Positions 1 through 8,705 of a stretch of DNA of 39,566 nucleotides are shown one piece after another. Both the position numbers and the translations under genes were made by a program. Position 1 is the first letter of the stretch. Each line of letters starts with the position of its first letter. The notes under the pieces were generated by a model. The model worked only from the letters and a program-made list of their open reading frames with translations. It did no database searches and was not told the origin of the DNA. This DNA is from an uncultured Eggerthellaceae bacterium (GTDB lineage: Bacteria; Actinomycetota; Coriobacteriia; Coriobacteriales; Eggerthellaceae): positions 1 through 39,566 of the forward strand of contig CALBGP010000035.1 in NCBI GenBank assembly GCA_937892845.1. Direction: 5' to 3'.

Positions 1-3
1 CGG

Positions 4-22
4 TGTCAACAACTTTTTTGAG
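4..22 (-). promoter_or_regulatory. -35 region of a strong promoter leaving the window
   Basis: On the minus strand a perfect TTGACA hexamer (4-9) is preceded by an A-rich stretch (13-22) that resembles an UP element. This layout is typical of stable-RNA promoters. The -10 box and the transcript lie beyond the left edge, so the target is unknown. An rRNA or tRNA operon is a guess. Confidence 0.35.
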
Positions 23-140
23 AAAGTTTCGAACCGTGCTGCGGGCCCTCCGCCTCGCGGCGATCGGGCCGGCGTCGACATCTCTTACATATATATATGC
101 AAGGAGTGTCGCCCTCTGCATCTTTCCGCGTTGGCTTGGA

Positions 141-167
141 AAGAAAAGCCAGCCCGAAGGCTGGCTT
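141..167 (-). terminator. Rho-independent terminator of tRNA-Phe
   Basis: A perfect 9-bp stem, AAGCCAGCC/GGCTGGCTT, closes a TTCG tetraloop when read on the minus strand (146-167). It is followed by a T-rich tail (TTCTTT). It starts about 10 nt after the tRNA 3' end, so it should end the single-gene tRNA transcript. Confidence 0.9.
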
Positions 168-176
168 GCAGATTCG

Positions 177-252
177 TGGTGGTCAGAGAGGGACTTGAAC
201 CCCCGGCACGGGGATTTTCAATCCCCTGCTCTACCAACTGAGCTACCTGACC
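177..252 (-). tRNA. tRNA-Phe (GAA)
   Basis: The minus strand folds as a full cloverleaf of 76 nt. The acceptor stem is GGTCAGG against TCTGACC, with one G-U pair. The D arm carries AGCTCAGTTGGTAGAGC. The anticodon stem GGGGA/TCCCC closes the loop TTGAAAA, giving anticodon GAA (Phe). The T arm contains GGTTCAAGTCC. The 3' CCA is encoded in the DNA (177-179). It has its own promoter and terminator. Confidence 0.97.
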
Positions 253-291
253 AGTCGGCTTCAAGCATTTCTGCTCTCGGCGCGAATATGT

Positions 292-320
292 ATTCTAGTT
301 CCTCTTCCTTTGTTTCGCAA
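292..320 (-). promoter_or_regulatory. Sigma70-type promoter of tRNA-Phe
   Basis: The minus strand shows TTGCGA (315-320), a 17-bp spacer and TAGAAT (292-297). The predicted start is about 33 nt before the mature tRNA 5' end. Good hexamers, ideal spacing and position make this a likely promoter. It sits in the gap after the LCP gene, so the tRNA is transcribed independently. Confidence 0.65.
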
Positions 321-368
321 GAGGGTATTTTGATTATTTTCTCTACCCTCCGCTATCCTCTCATTCTT

Positions 369-1787
369 CTATTCATCAATCTGCGCAACGTCATCTGTAG
401 ACATAGCATTTGCGGCTATGTCGTAATAGTCACGCGGAGCAGGCGAGTTCGAGCCCGCGCCGAGCTCTTCATTGTTGAGCTGCTCGACAGGAATCTCTGA
501 CTCCTCATCTTTCGGATCCATTCCCGCGTCTACACGCTGCATCAGGGTCTTCCATTCATCGAACCTCGGACATACATAGCTTACCCCGTCCACGCTATGG
601 GCATAGCTGGGGCACGCAGCCGAGTACATCTTCAATCCCCCGCCCTGGAAATCCATTGCCAGGCTGATGACATCCGTCAATCCCCAATCGGTGGAAACGC
701 ACTTGGCGGCTTCGGTCACCACTCCCGGCAGATCCATCGGCGAGGTCGCGAGGATCTGCTTGATGATTGCCTCGGCAACTTGACGCTGTGCCTGGGCCCT
801 GCCGAAGTCTCCGCCAGACACGGCCTTTCGCTCACGTACGAACGCAAGTGCCTCCTGGCCGTTCAAGGTCTGCTCGCCAGCCGAAAGCGACACTCCGGTG
901 ACCTTAGACGTGAATGCCTCGGGCACGTTTACGGTAACGCCACCCAGCAAATCGACCAACGATTCCAGCTCCGTAAAGCTGATTTCCGCATAGTGGCTGA
1001 TGGGTACGCCTGCGAATGCCGACACGGTCTTTACGGCCAGGGCGGGTCCGCCATATGCATATGCCGCATTTATCTTATTGGTACCGTACCCTTCGATATC
1101 CACCATGGTGTCTCGCGGGATGGATATCAAATGCACGGTCTTTTCAGCCGCGTCGATGCGCGCAAGCATCAAGACATCGCTTCGGCTGGTCTCCTGTCCA
1201 CGCGCATCAGACCCTATGACCAACATGTAGAACGCTTCATCTTTCGCAGGGGCAGGAGCGAGAACGTCCTTCAGCGCGCTTAACTGCGTGTCATCCTCAA
1301 AACCGAGATTCGCATTGATTTTGCTCACATACATCCCGATGGCCACACCGGCACCGGCCAGCAGGGCGAACAAGACGGCAAACACCGCGATTGCGATTTT
1401 CTTGCCCTTGCTCATCTTCGGCTTAGCATGCTGCTCGGCCTCAAACGCATAGCGCGAATGAGCCGCATATCCGTCGCGTGCACCCTGACTTCCATTGGCC
1501 TGCTGCATGGAAGTTGTCCGCATCGCAGCAGAACCCGATCCCGCAGGCATGCGAACGGTACGCTGCGAAGCAGCCGACGAAGCGACCGGCGCACGACGGG
1601 TTGAAGCAGCGGCATTGCGAATCGGCGTTTGGGAAACGGATTGCGTAGAACGATTGCGCGGCGAAGCCGCATGACGCGCAGAGGATCTATCCGCGCGCAC
1701 AGGCTGCGGCGGAACGGCTGAACCAGGACGGCCGTTTGGCGCGGCAGTTCGCCGGCCTCTAGGACGGTTGTTCATATGCTCAGACAT
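369..1787 (-). CDS. LytR-CpsA-Psr (LCP) cell-wall polymer ligase
   Basis: A 472-residue LCP protein. LCP enzymes transfer undecaprenyl-linked wall polymers (teichoic acid, capsule) onto peptidoglycan outside the cell. Residues 1-125 are a cytoplasmic, Arg/Ser/Ala/Pro-rich, probably disordered tail. Residues about 130-152 are one membrane helix. The extracellular LCP domain follows, with the family landmarks GSDAR (192-196), RSDVLM (202-207), SIPRDT (222-227) and KINAAYAYGG (238-247), whose Arg/Asp residues bind the pyrophosphate. The start is the ATG at 1787, preceded by GGAG about 6 nt upstream. It is the last gene of the polymer locus on the minus strand and is the obvious ligase for the polymer made by the upstream genes. 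The C-terminal 60 residues are acidic and unassigned. Confidence 0.93.
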   Translation of the reverse strand: MSEHMNNRPRGRRTAAPNGRPGSAVPPQPVRADRSSARHAASPRNRSTQSVSQTPIRNAAASTRRAPVASSAASQRTVRMPAGSGSAAMRTTSMQQANGSQGARDGYAAHSRYAFEAEQHAKPKMSKGKKIAIAVFAVLFALLAGAGVAIGMYVSKINANLGFEDDTQLSALKDVLAPAPAKDEAFYMLVIGSDARGQETSRSDVLMLARIDAAEKTVHLISIPRDTMVDIEGYGTNKINAAYAYGGPALAVKTVSAFAGVPISHYAEISFTELESLVDLLGGVTVNVPEAFTSKVTGVSLSAGEQTLNGQEALAFVRERKAVSGGDFGRAQAQRQVAEAIIKQILATSPMDLPGVVTEAAKCVSTDWGLTDVISLAMDFQGGGLKMYSAACPSYAHSVDGVSYVCPRFDEWKTLMQRVDAGMDPKDEESEIPVEQLNNEELGAGSNSPAPRDYYDIAANAMSTDDVAQIDE

Positions 1788-1847
1788 TGCAACTCCACTT
1801 CAGTCACCCGATACGCACCATCCTCCTTTCGGGATGATGCGCGCTCA

Positions 1848-1853
1848 ATTGTA
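1848..1853 (-). promoter_or_regulatory. Possible -10 box for the LCP gene
   Basis: TACAAT lies on the minus strand in the 152-bp gap between the permease stop and the LCP start. No good -35 hexamer is seen at 16-18 bp. A second candidate, TATGAT, is at 1861-1866. The gap also holds a strong AAAGGAGG not in register with the LCP gene. The promoter assignment is weak. Confidence 0.25.
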
Positions 1854-1939
1854 GAAGGAAATCATAAACCCGTATTGAGCACCTGCACCAGAACGACAGA
1901 AACGCGTCGCGCTCGCACTTGTCACAAACAGCGGATAGG

Positions 1940-3350
1940 TTACGAGTTTTTAGCCCGCATCTTTCGCCCATTCGCCAGGTAGAGCGCCGCTCCGACAGCA
2001 GTCCAGACCAACAGGCATGCATACGGCTGCGCGTCCAAAGAGCAACCGAAGCCGGGAACGGGCACCAACAGCAAGAACGCGAAGCAGATGCTGAAGATCC
2101 CGCCGAGCAGCCCTGTAGCCGCATAGCTGTAATCTTTGCTCTGCAACGCAATTTTCATGGCGGCAAACGACGTGTACCCATAACCTATGGCGGCGCCCAA
2201 AGACGACATGTCCACAATCCACCCTAGGGCAGTGCGTCCGAAGAGCGGAGCGATCAGCGAAATGGCCAAAAACCACCAATATGGCGTTACGGGGCGTTTT
2301 GTGCACGGCGTCCAATTTGCCGAACCAAGCGGGAAGCACCCCTTCGCGAGCCATGGACATGAACAAACGGCTCGTCGCCATGTAGAAACCCACGATTCCG
2401 GACAGGATGGCGCAGCACACGGCGGCACCCAGCAGGTACACACCGGGCATACCCAAAAATTCATGCGCCGCGAAAAACGTGGGCAGCGCCAGCAGACCCT
2501 CTTGGGTTCCGCTGGCGGCAATATATTCCGCCCAAGTCGCATATCCCTCAGGAACCGCCAATGCGGTCACCAACGTGAGCACCGCGTAGACGGCCGCCCC
2601 GAAGATGATGGATGCGACCATGAGAATCTTGGTCTTTCTGGCCGAAAAGTTGAATTCCTCCGAAGATTGAGGAATGGTATCGAAGCCCACAAACGCCCAC
2701 GGCGCCACCGCAACGATTGCCAAGATGCCCGCCATGGGTTCGACATCAGGAGAGAACAGGGGTTCGAGTGCGCTCGGATCGGCGCCGGAACACATCACCG
2801 CCGCGCCACCCACAAGAAGCACGCTCCCGACAAGAACGAAAACGAGCACAGTCTGAAATGCGCCCGAGGCCTTCACATTCTTGATACCCAAAATGGCGAA
2901 CACAACGAGCGCGGCGCACGCCAAGATGATCTCCCCCAGATACACCTCGTATCCTGCAACGTTGTAATGAAAACCGACTTGGAAGACTCCCCCAAGCAGA
3001 TTCCTGCCTATCAGGGCAAGCGCCGTTGCATTGAGGGGCACGATGCACAGATACGCAAGCCCCAGAAACCACGCGCAGATGAACCCATGGGTTCGGCCGA
3101 AGGTCTTTTGGGCATAGATAAACCCGCCTCCCGCCACGGGATACCTTTTGATCATGTAGTGGTAGTTGAACGCGATGACTATCAAGATGGCCGCGGCGAT
3201 GGCCATGGCAAGGACCGTTCCCAGAGGACCGCCCTTCGGGAGGAAGGTGTTACCGGGCATGACGAAAGCGCCCCAGCCGATGATGCAGCCGAGGGCGAGC
3301 GCCCACACGCTGACCGGGGATAGACTTCTTTTGAGCCTCTCTTCAACCAC
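1940..3350 (-). pseudogene. APC-family amino-acid permease, single-base frameshift
   Basis: This encodes an amino acid-polyamine-organocation (APC) permease split by one frameshift. Starting at the GTG at 3350 (AAGGTGG upstream), the first frame gives about 360 residues with the APC helix-1 motif GCIIGWGAF and successive hydrophobic helices, ending in normal sequence at HKTPRNAI. The matching continuation, beginning ISLIAPLFGRTALGW and running through the last helices to the stop at 1940, is in the next frame. The switch maps to a run of five T on the minus strand (2268-2272). Removing one T restores a 469-residue protein of normal APC length. Either the gene is newly inactivated or the extra base is a sequencing error. 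The substrate cannot be named. It lies 33 nt after the LRR-CapA-MurF fusion gene. Confidence 0.85.
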
Positions 3351-3383
3351 GCCGTTCCACCTTCTCCCAATGACCGCCCGGCA

Positions 3384-6300
3384 TCAGGCAATATTGCCGA
3401 ACAGGGGAACAACCGTTTCCTCGAAGAGATGAACCCCGTGACTTGCTTTGAACAGAATGCTGTCTTTGGGCTTGATGAAGTGCGACAAAGCGTCGTTGAA
3501 GATTGCGCGATCCTCGAATGCGTACGCAACCCCTCCGAGCTCCCTGATGCCCTCAGCGACACGACGACAAAGCGGTCCGTAGCAGAAGTAGGCGTCAACG
3601 TCTTCTTCGCCGAGCTCAAGACCGACCTCGTAATGCATGCGCTCGGTATCTTCGCCCAGCTCAGCCATATCGCCTATGACGGCAATACGCCGTCCTCCCT
3701 CGAGAGAGGGCAGACCGCACAACGTTCTGACCGCACCCAGAAGCGCCGTCGGATTGCTGTTATAGCAATCGAGCATGAGTTTATACCCGTAGGCATCAAC
3801 GACATTCTGCCTGATGGCGTCAGACGCATAGCGCGCCAAACCAGCGATGATCCTATGCGGAGGGATACCCGCCTCACGTCCCGCCGCAAACACCGCCAAG
3901 GCGTTGCCCACATTATGGAGACCCTGGATGTTCAGCAGAGCAGGATATTCGCCCTCTGCGCAGCAGATGGTGAAGCGGATTCGATCACCTTCATCAAGAA
4001 TGTCTTTCGCATGGTAATCGCACGTCGGATCGCTCATGCTGTAGCGCACGGTTCGCACCGAAGGATTCTGCTCATGCAGGTAGCCGTTGTCGTCATTCAA
4101 GATCAGCACGCCGTCCGCATCCAAACCGTCGACGATGGACATCTTCTCGGCGATGATGTTCTCAATCGAACCCATCTGCTGAATGTGGCCCTTATCGATG
4201 CTGGTGATCACGCAGATATGCGGCTTGACGAAACGCGATGTCATGGAGCACCAGCCCTTGGTCCCCCCATGCACCTCTTGGATGTACGCCTGGTCCGAAG
4301 GCCTGAGCTTCTGCAGCACCACCCCCGCGGTATGGACGGTGTTGTAATTACCTTCGATGCACAGGGTTTCGTACTGCTCCGCAAACGCACGGTGCATGAG
4401 TTCCTTGGTTGTGGTCTTGCCCATGGTCCCGGTGATTGCAACCGTCACCGGATCGTACATATCCCTGATGGCCGACATGAGGGCAATGTACACGCCAACC
4501 GGATCCGACACTTCAAGATACGGGATTTCGCCTTGCTTCTTCCCTCCGATGACCATCACGGCACCGGCGCTCTCAGCATCGGCGACGAAAAACGGATCTT
4601 TGGAATTCGCCATGACGGCAACGCATCCTTCGATAAGATCCTGCTTTCGGGATGCTATCCTGCGGACCTTCTTCGTATACAGATCCCCCAAAGACCGGCG
4701 GTCTGCAGACGACAACTCCGCGCCCGCAATCTTGCAAATCTGCTCGATTGTCAGCTGACCCCTGCTGTAGGTCCCAATGGTCACCTTTCGGCTTGCGTCC
4801 GCGAGCAAACCAGGGCCGATCTTTTTCGCCACGGCCTCTGCAACGCCCGCAAACCGGTCCGTCGCGTACGAGGAATTGAAGTGCTTGCAAGCGGCGAAGA
4901 CGGCATGAGGAGCGCCGTCATAGCTTGAAAACCTTTTCGCAGGGATATACGAATCCTCCACCTCGATTGCGCCGTTGCAATCTCTTCTGATAGTCAACTG
5001 CAGAATCGCAGCGGATTCATGCTTCGCATCTTCGCCATCGGAGGAAATCAGCGTACCGAGCGAAGTGGCTACGGGAACCTTCGCACCGCGCGACGTCACG
5101 ACGGTGTCGTATGCGGAAAGAACCTGCGAACGCACGCAGACAATGTAATCCGCACCCAGTTCGGCAATCTCCCGAGCCACGGTGCGCCTCTTCTCAAGAT
5201 TCCAAGCCTTGGCCCCCGTACCGCAGTTGAGATACACCAGCGCGAATTCAGCGCCCTTGGACCTCACCTCGGCAAGATCGCTCTCGAAGCGGGCGGGCGA
5301 ATAGATGCTGAGCAGCTTTTCGGCTCCCTCATGGGTTATGACGTTGCGCGTATCCTGCCAGTCCGCCACATACGAGAGCACGGCTATCTTGATGCCGTTC
5401 ACATCGAACACGGGTCGCGAGTCGAATCCCAGGCCGGATGCAACCATGCCGCTTTCTTTGATGGCTTCAACCGTTGCAAATACGCCTTCCACCCCGCAAT
5501 CCAGGTTGTGCTGGCAAGCGGCCGCAAGGCAGTCAACGCCGCCGAAGCGCACTGCGTCCAAATATTCGATCCGGGCATTCCTGTACGCAGGCACCCCTTT
5601 GCCACGCTGGAGCTTCCCAGAGGAAGGGTAGAAATCCGCGCAGGACGCAGTCAGATTGCCAATCACGAAATCCGCGTCCGCCACGCATTCGCGAACATTT
5701 TTAAAAGACGGCCTGAAATTGTAGACGTCTCCGTTTTGCGCGTCGCGCTCAAGCAGCGCCGCATAGGACAATTCGCCCAAGCAGGCTATCTTGGCCTCAT
5801 TGATGCTCGCAGCCCTGCTCAGCGCATAGGCGCCGCCATCACGGACATACCGAGGAGTACGGCAAGCTGACGAAGGAAGGACTCCGTGCCCATCGATCCT
5901 TGCCATAACAGGATGCGCGATGGCGAATTCGGCAGCGGGCTCGGCTGCATGGGAGACACCTGACAAAACACCCGGATCGTCATCGAACCTAGGCGCGTAG
6001 GTGCCGCCGAGCACGGAGGCGATTCGGACGATAGCCTCCTCGGCCTCGCTTCTCGCATCCGCAGAACCCTTGAGCATCTCCTCGCACAGCCTCACCACCA
6101 CGCCTCCGCGCACGCCGCCTTCCGCGACAATGCGGGCAGGACGATAGCACTCATCGACAAGCTCAACCTGGCCCAGTTCGTTTCGCGCAAGCTCGATGGA
6201 GGCAATCAGGGTGTCCCGCGTCTTGGGCAGCTCTATGTTGATATCCGAGAGGAAATTACCGCCTGAATACACACAGGGAACGCGGCGGCCGTCACGCGCC

Positions 6301-8084
6301 AAGATGACCGTTCGCGGTTGAGGGCAATGGGAGTGGCACCCGAAGATGTAATCGGCGCCGGCATCCGCCACCATTCGAGCGAACGCCTCTTGCCGAGCAG
6401 TAATCTGAGCCGTATATTCGCGGCCCCAGTGGCAGTACGCAATCACGAATTCGGCACCTGCAGCACGAGCAGCGGCGATATCTTCGCTTATCCGGGTCTC
6501 ATCGAAGAAGCTGAACAAGGCGTCAAGGCCCTCTTCGGTGAAGTTCACCTGCTTCATCTTCTGACGTGCCGGATCCATGTACGCCACCACCGCAATGCGA
6601 ATCCCGTTCACCGCAACGGAGAGGAACCGCGCATCATCCGCAGAAGCCCTGACCCCCACATGCATGAGGTTGCACCTGTTGAGAGCATCGAGCGTTTCGA
6701 AGATACCTCTGGTTCCCGTATCGTAGATATGGTTCTGGGCGTTGACCACGGCGTCGAAACCCGCATTGCGCACAGCGGCCGGAAACGCTTCGGGAGCATT
6801 CAAGTGCGGCCTGTCTTCAACATAGCGAAGCTCAGACATATAGGGAGAGCTGGCGCTTACCATGGACTCCATGTTGCCTATGGCGAAATCAGACTCCTGA
6901 ATATACGGCTTGACCTGAGCGAAACTTTCTTCGAAGTCATAGGTTCCATCATCGTGGCGTGCTGTACCCTGCTGGAAGAATCGGCACATCAGATCGCCTA
7001 CCATGACAATCTTCGCACGATGCTCCTCCGTTTCGCCCAATGACGCATAGACCCCCTCTGCATCGATGGCGAAGCGCGGCGCTGCAGCTGCAGGCGACGC
7101 CTGCGCCCGTTCAACGTATTCGATGGGCGTTCTGGTTTCGTAGGCGCTTTCGGCTTGAGCCAGCTGGGTCGCCGTATAAAACGGCCCCTTCGCATGCGGG
7201 TCCATTGCAGACGAAAGCATCGCAAGCGCCATGGGGTACTCGGTTTCTAATCCCGCATTCTCAGCAGCTTTTGCAGCGGCCGAATCCTCTTCGGCAATGA
7301 CCCTGCATCCGGAATCGAAGGCACCGGAGCAGATTTCCTGGACGGATTCAGGGATACGGACGCGACCAAGGGACGGACAGTCGGCGAAAGCTCCCTCGCT
7401 GATCCGGGAAAGACCTTGGGCGAAGGTGACGCGCGAAAGAGCGGTGCAGCCCTCGAACGTCTGAGCCTTAATGGAGGAAACCTTATAGGGAATCACCGCC
7501 TCGGAAAGGGTTGCGCAGCCGCGAAACGCTGCTTCTCCGATGTACTCCAAAGATATCGGCAGATGGGTTTCCATCTGGTCTGTAACGAAGGACGTCGAGC
7601 TGACGCCGCCTTTGACGCGGTGGGGCAGATGGCACAGAGCCTTGCAGCCATCGAATGCATAGGAGCATAGGCGCTTAAGCGTTGACGGGAGAACCACGCT
7701 TTCAAGCTTGCCGCATCCCTGGAACGCTGACGCATTGATAACCTCCAGGTCGACAGGCAATTCCACGTTCTCCAAGGATGTGCAACCCTTGAATGCCGCC
7801 GATCCCAAGATCTCCACCGTGGAGGGCAGCTTGACGGACTTTATGTCGGCATTGCCCTCAAATGCACCTTTGCCGATTGCGACAACCGGAGCACCGTCGA
7901 TGTGGTCCGGAATCACCACGTCGCCTTGGACGGATGCCGCCTTCGCAACGGCAGCGCGCCCGTCATTGATGCGGTATTCGATGTTGCTTCCTTCAGAACA
8001 ATCCCGAACACGCTCTTCTACCTGGCCGTCTTCCTCTTGCTCCGCGTGGGTTTTCCCACCGAAACGGGCAAACATCCTTATCAT
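3384..8084 (-). CDS. LRR_5 - CapA - CapA - MurF-like ligase fusion
   Basis: A 1566-residue multidomain protein. Residues about 35-265 carry BspA/LRR_5-type leucine-rich repeats with recurring AF.GC..L..V..P units. Residues about 357-655 are a CapA (PGA_cap) metallophosphatase-like domain with GDLMC (363), GNMES (403), NAQNHIYDTGTRG (448), CHWG (551) and GCHSHC (582). Residues about 763-1055 are a second CapA copy that has lost the histidines at the last two sites. Residues about 1100-1566 are a complete MurF-like Mur ligase: P-loop TGTMGKTTTKE (1218-1228), CYNSNPTALLGAV and IAVIGDMAELGE. Mur ligases couple ATP hydrolysis to amide bond formation, and CapA/CapB-type pairs make poly-glutamate. 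No signal peptide or membrane helix is visible, so it is probably cytoplasmic. The start is ATG 8084. ATG at 8075 (Met4) is also possible. The substrate is unknown, but its position in the wall-polymer operon suggests peptide decoration. Confidence 0.88.
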   Translation of the reverse strand: MIRMFARFGGKTHAEQEEDGQVEERVRDCSEGSNIEYRINDGRAAVAKAASVQGDVVIPDHIDGAPVVAIGKGAFEGNADIKSVKLPSTVEILGSAAFKGCTSLENVELPVDLEVINASAFQGCGKLESVVLPSTLKRLCSYAFDGCKALCHLPHRVKGGVSSTSFVTDQMETHLPISLEYIGEAAFRGCATLSEAVIPYKVSSIKAQTFEGCTALSRVTFAQGLSRISEGAFADCPSLGRVRIPESVQEICSGAFDSGCRVIAEEDSAAAKAAENAGLETEYPMALAMLSSAMDPHAKGPFYTATQLAQAESAYETRTPIEYVERAQASPAAAAPRFAIDAEGVYASLGETEEHRAKIVMVGDLMCRFFQQGTARHDDGTYDFEESFAQVKPYIQESDFAIGNMESMVSASSPYMSELRYVEDRPHLNAPEAFPAAVRNAGFDAVVNAQNHIYDTGTRGIFETLDALNRCNLMHVGVRASADDARFLSVAVNGIRIAVVAYMDPARQKMKQVNFTEEGLDALFSFFDETRISEDIAAARAAGAEFVIAYCHWGREYTAQITARQEAFARMVADAGADYIFGCHSHCPQPRTVILARDGRRVPCVYSGGNFLSDINIELPKTRDTLIASIELARNELGQVELVDECYRPARIVAEGGVRGGVVVRLCEEMLKGSADARSEAEEAIVRIASVLGGTYAPRFDDDPGVLSGVSHAAEPAAEFAIAHPVMARIDGHGVLPSSACRTPRYVRDGGAYALSRAASINEAKIACLGELSYAALLERDAQNGDVYNFRPSFKNVRECVADADFVIGNLTASCADFYPSSGKLQRGKGVPAYRNARIEYLDAVRFGGVDCLAAACQHNLDCGVEGVFATVEAIKESGMVASGLGFDSRPVFDVNGIKIAVLSYVADWQDTRNVITHEGAEKLLSIYSPARFESDLAEVRSKGAEFALVYLNCGTGAKAWNLEKRRTVAREIAELGADYIVCVRSQVLSAYDTVVTSRGAKVPVATSLGTLISSDGEDAKHESAAILQLTIRRDCNGAIEVEDSYIPAKRFSSYDGAPHAVFAACKHFNSSYATDRFAGVAEAVAKKIGPGLLADASRKVTIGTYSRGQLTIEQICKIAGAELSSADRRSLGDLYTKKVRRIASRKQDLIEGCVAVMANSKDPFFVADAESAGAVMVIGGKKQGEIPYLEVSDPVGVYIALMSAIRDMYDPVTVAITGTMGKTTTKELMHRAFAEQYETLCIEGNYNTVHTAGVVLQKLRPSDQAYIQEVHGGTKGWCSMTSRFVKPHICVITSIDKGHIQQMGSIENIIAEKMSIVDGLDADGVLILNDDNGYLHEQNPSVRTVRYSMSDPTCDYHAKDILDEGDRIRFTICCAEGEYPALLNIQGLHNVGNALAVFAAGREAGIPPHRIIAGLARYASDAIRQNVVDAYGYKLMLDCYNSNPTALLGAVRTLCGLPSLEGGRRIAVIGDMAELGEDTERMHYEVGLELGEEDVDAYFCYGPLCRRVAEGIRELGGVAYAFEDRAIFNDALSHFIKPKDSILFKASHGVHLFEETVVPLFGNIA

Positions 8085-8096
8085 CTCTCACCGATC

Positions 8097-8705
8097 CTAT
8101 CCGTTTTCAACCGTGAACCGCGCCCATTCTTCGGGTGTGTTGAAATCAGTCGTGCCGTCTTCTATCGCAATGAATCCAGGGCCCATGGCTCGTCCCTCAA
8201 GAGGCATGCCCTCGAGATGGTGATGCAGAGTCCAGCCCTTCGCATCGGGAATGGCTCCCTGGTCAATCATGGTACGGAGCTTGAGGATGGCCGACCTGAA
8301 CAAGCCGGCATCGGCCACTTTCACTGCAACGATGCTCTTCACGCTCCCGAAAAAGGACACGGACTTTGCCGGGTATGCCGCTATGGCTCCGATGGCCTGC
8401 GGCGTATAGAACGTATCCCCGTACAGAAAGCAGCAGTTGTCTTCGATAAGCTCGAAGCAGAATCGGTCAAGCTCATGTGCGCTTCGCAGCGGTTCATGGC
8501 GACGCGCCCCGTCCGCAACGCAAAGCGGATTCGAAGACGCGATGACCACCTCGGCCTCAGGCTCCACCTCCCGCACCAGCCGCGTCGTGCGCTGCAGCAG
8601 GGTTTCCCCTTCGACCTCTATCAGATGTTTGGGGATGCCGCCATGGTTGCCCCATCTGCGGCCCTTCCCGTTGGCCATGATCACATAGCGGGTTCCCGCA
8701 CTCAC
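8097..8705 (-). CDS. MobA-like NTP transferase, sugar/alditol nucleotidyltransferase type
   Basis: A 202-residue single-domain nucleotidyltransferase. The N-terminus has the NTP-binding loop MANGKGRRW followed by PKHLIEVEGETLLQRT, as in NTP_transferase enzymes that make NDP-sugars or CDP-alditols. The GTG at 8705 is the best start: it overlaps the upstream TGA as GTGA and has GGGG about 8 nt upstream. A longer reading to 8765 would run inside the ATP-grasp gene. The gene ends 12 nt before the LRR-CapA-MurF gene. In this operon it most plausibly supplies the activated precursor (for example a CDP-linked alditol) to the glycerophosphotransferase-type gene at 9763-10902. The actual nucleotide and sugar cannot be read from sequence. 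Confidence 0.8.
   Translation of the reverse strand: MSAGTRYVIMANGKGRRWGNHGGIPKHLIEVEGETLLQRTTRLVREVEPEAEVVIASSNPLCVADGARRHEPLRSAHELDRFCFELIEDNCCFLYGDTFYTPQAIGAIAAYPAKSVSFFGSVKSIVAVKVADAGLFRSAILKLRTMIDQGAIPDAKGWTLHHHLEGMPLEGRAMGPGFIAIEDGTTDFNTPEEWARFTVENG

Noticed and set aside
321..350. GAGGGTA/TACCCTC hairpin as terminator of the LCP gene
   Set aside because: Only 7 bp with a 16-nt loop, no T tail, and it abuts the -35 box of the tRNA promoter.
3..500. 165-codon plus-strand frame over the tRNA region
   Set aside because: It runs through the tRNA-Phe gene, its terminator and promoter in the antisense direction and resembles no protein.
1804..1830. Mini leader ORF (MVRIG) after a strong AAAGGAGG upstream of the LCP gene
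   Set aside because: The ATG touches the ribosome site and the GTG is poorly spaced; five codons carry no testable signal.
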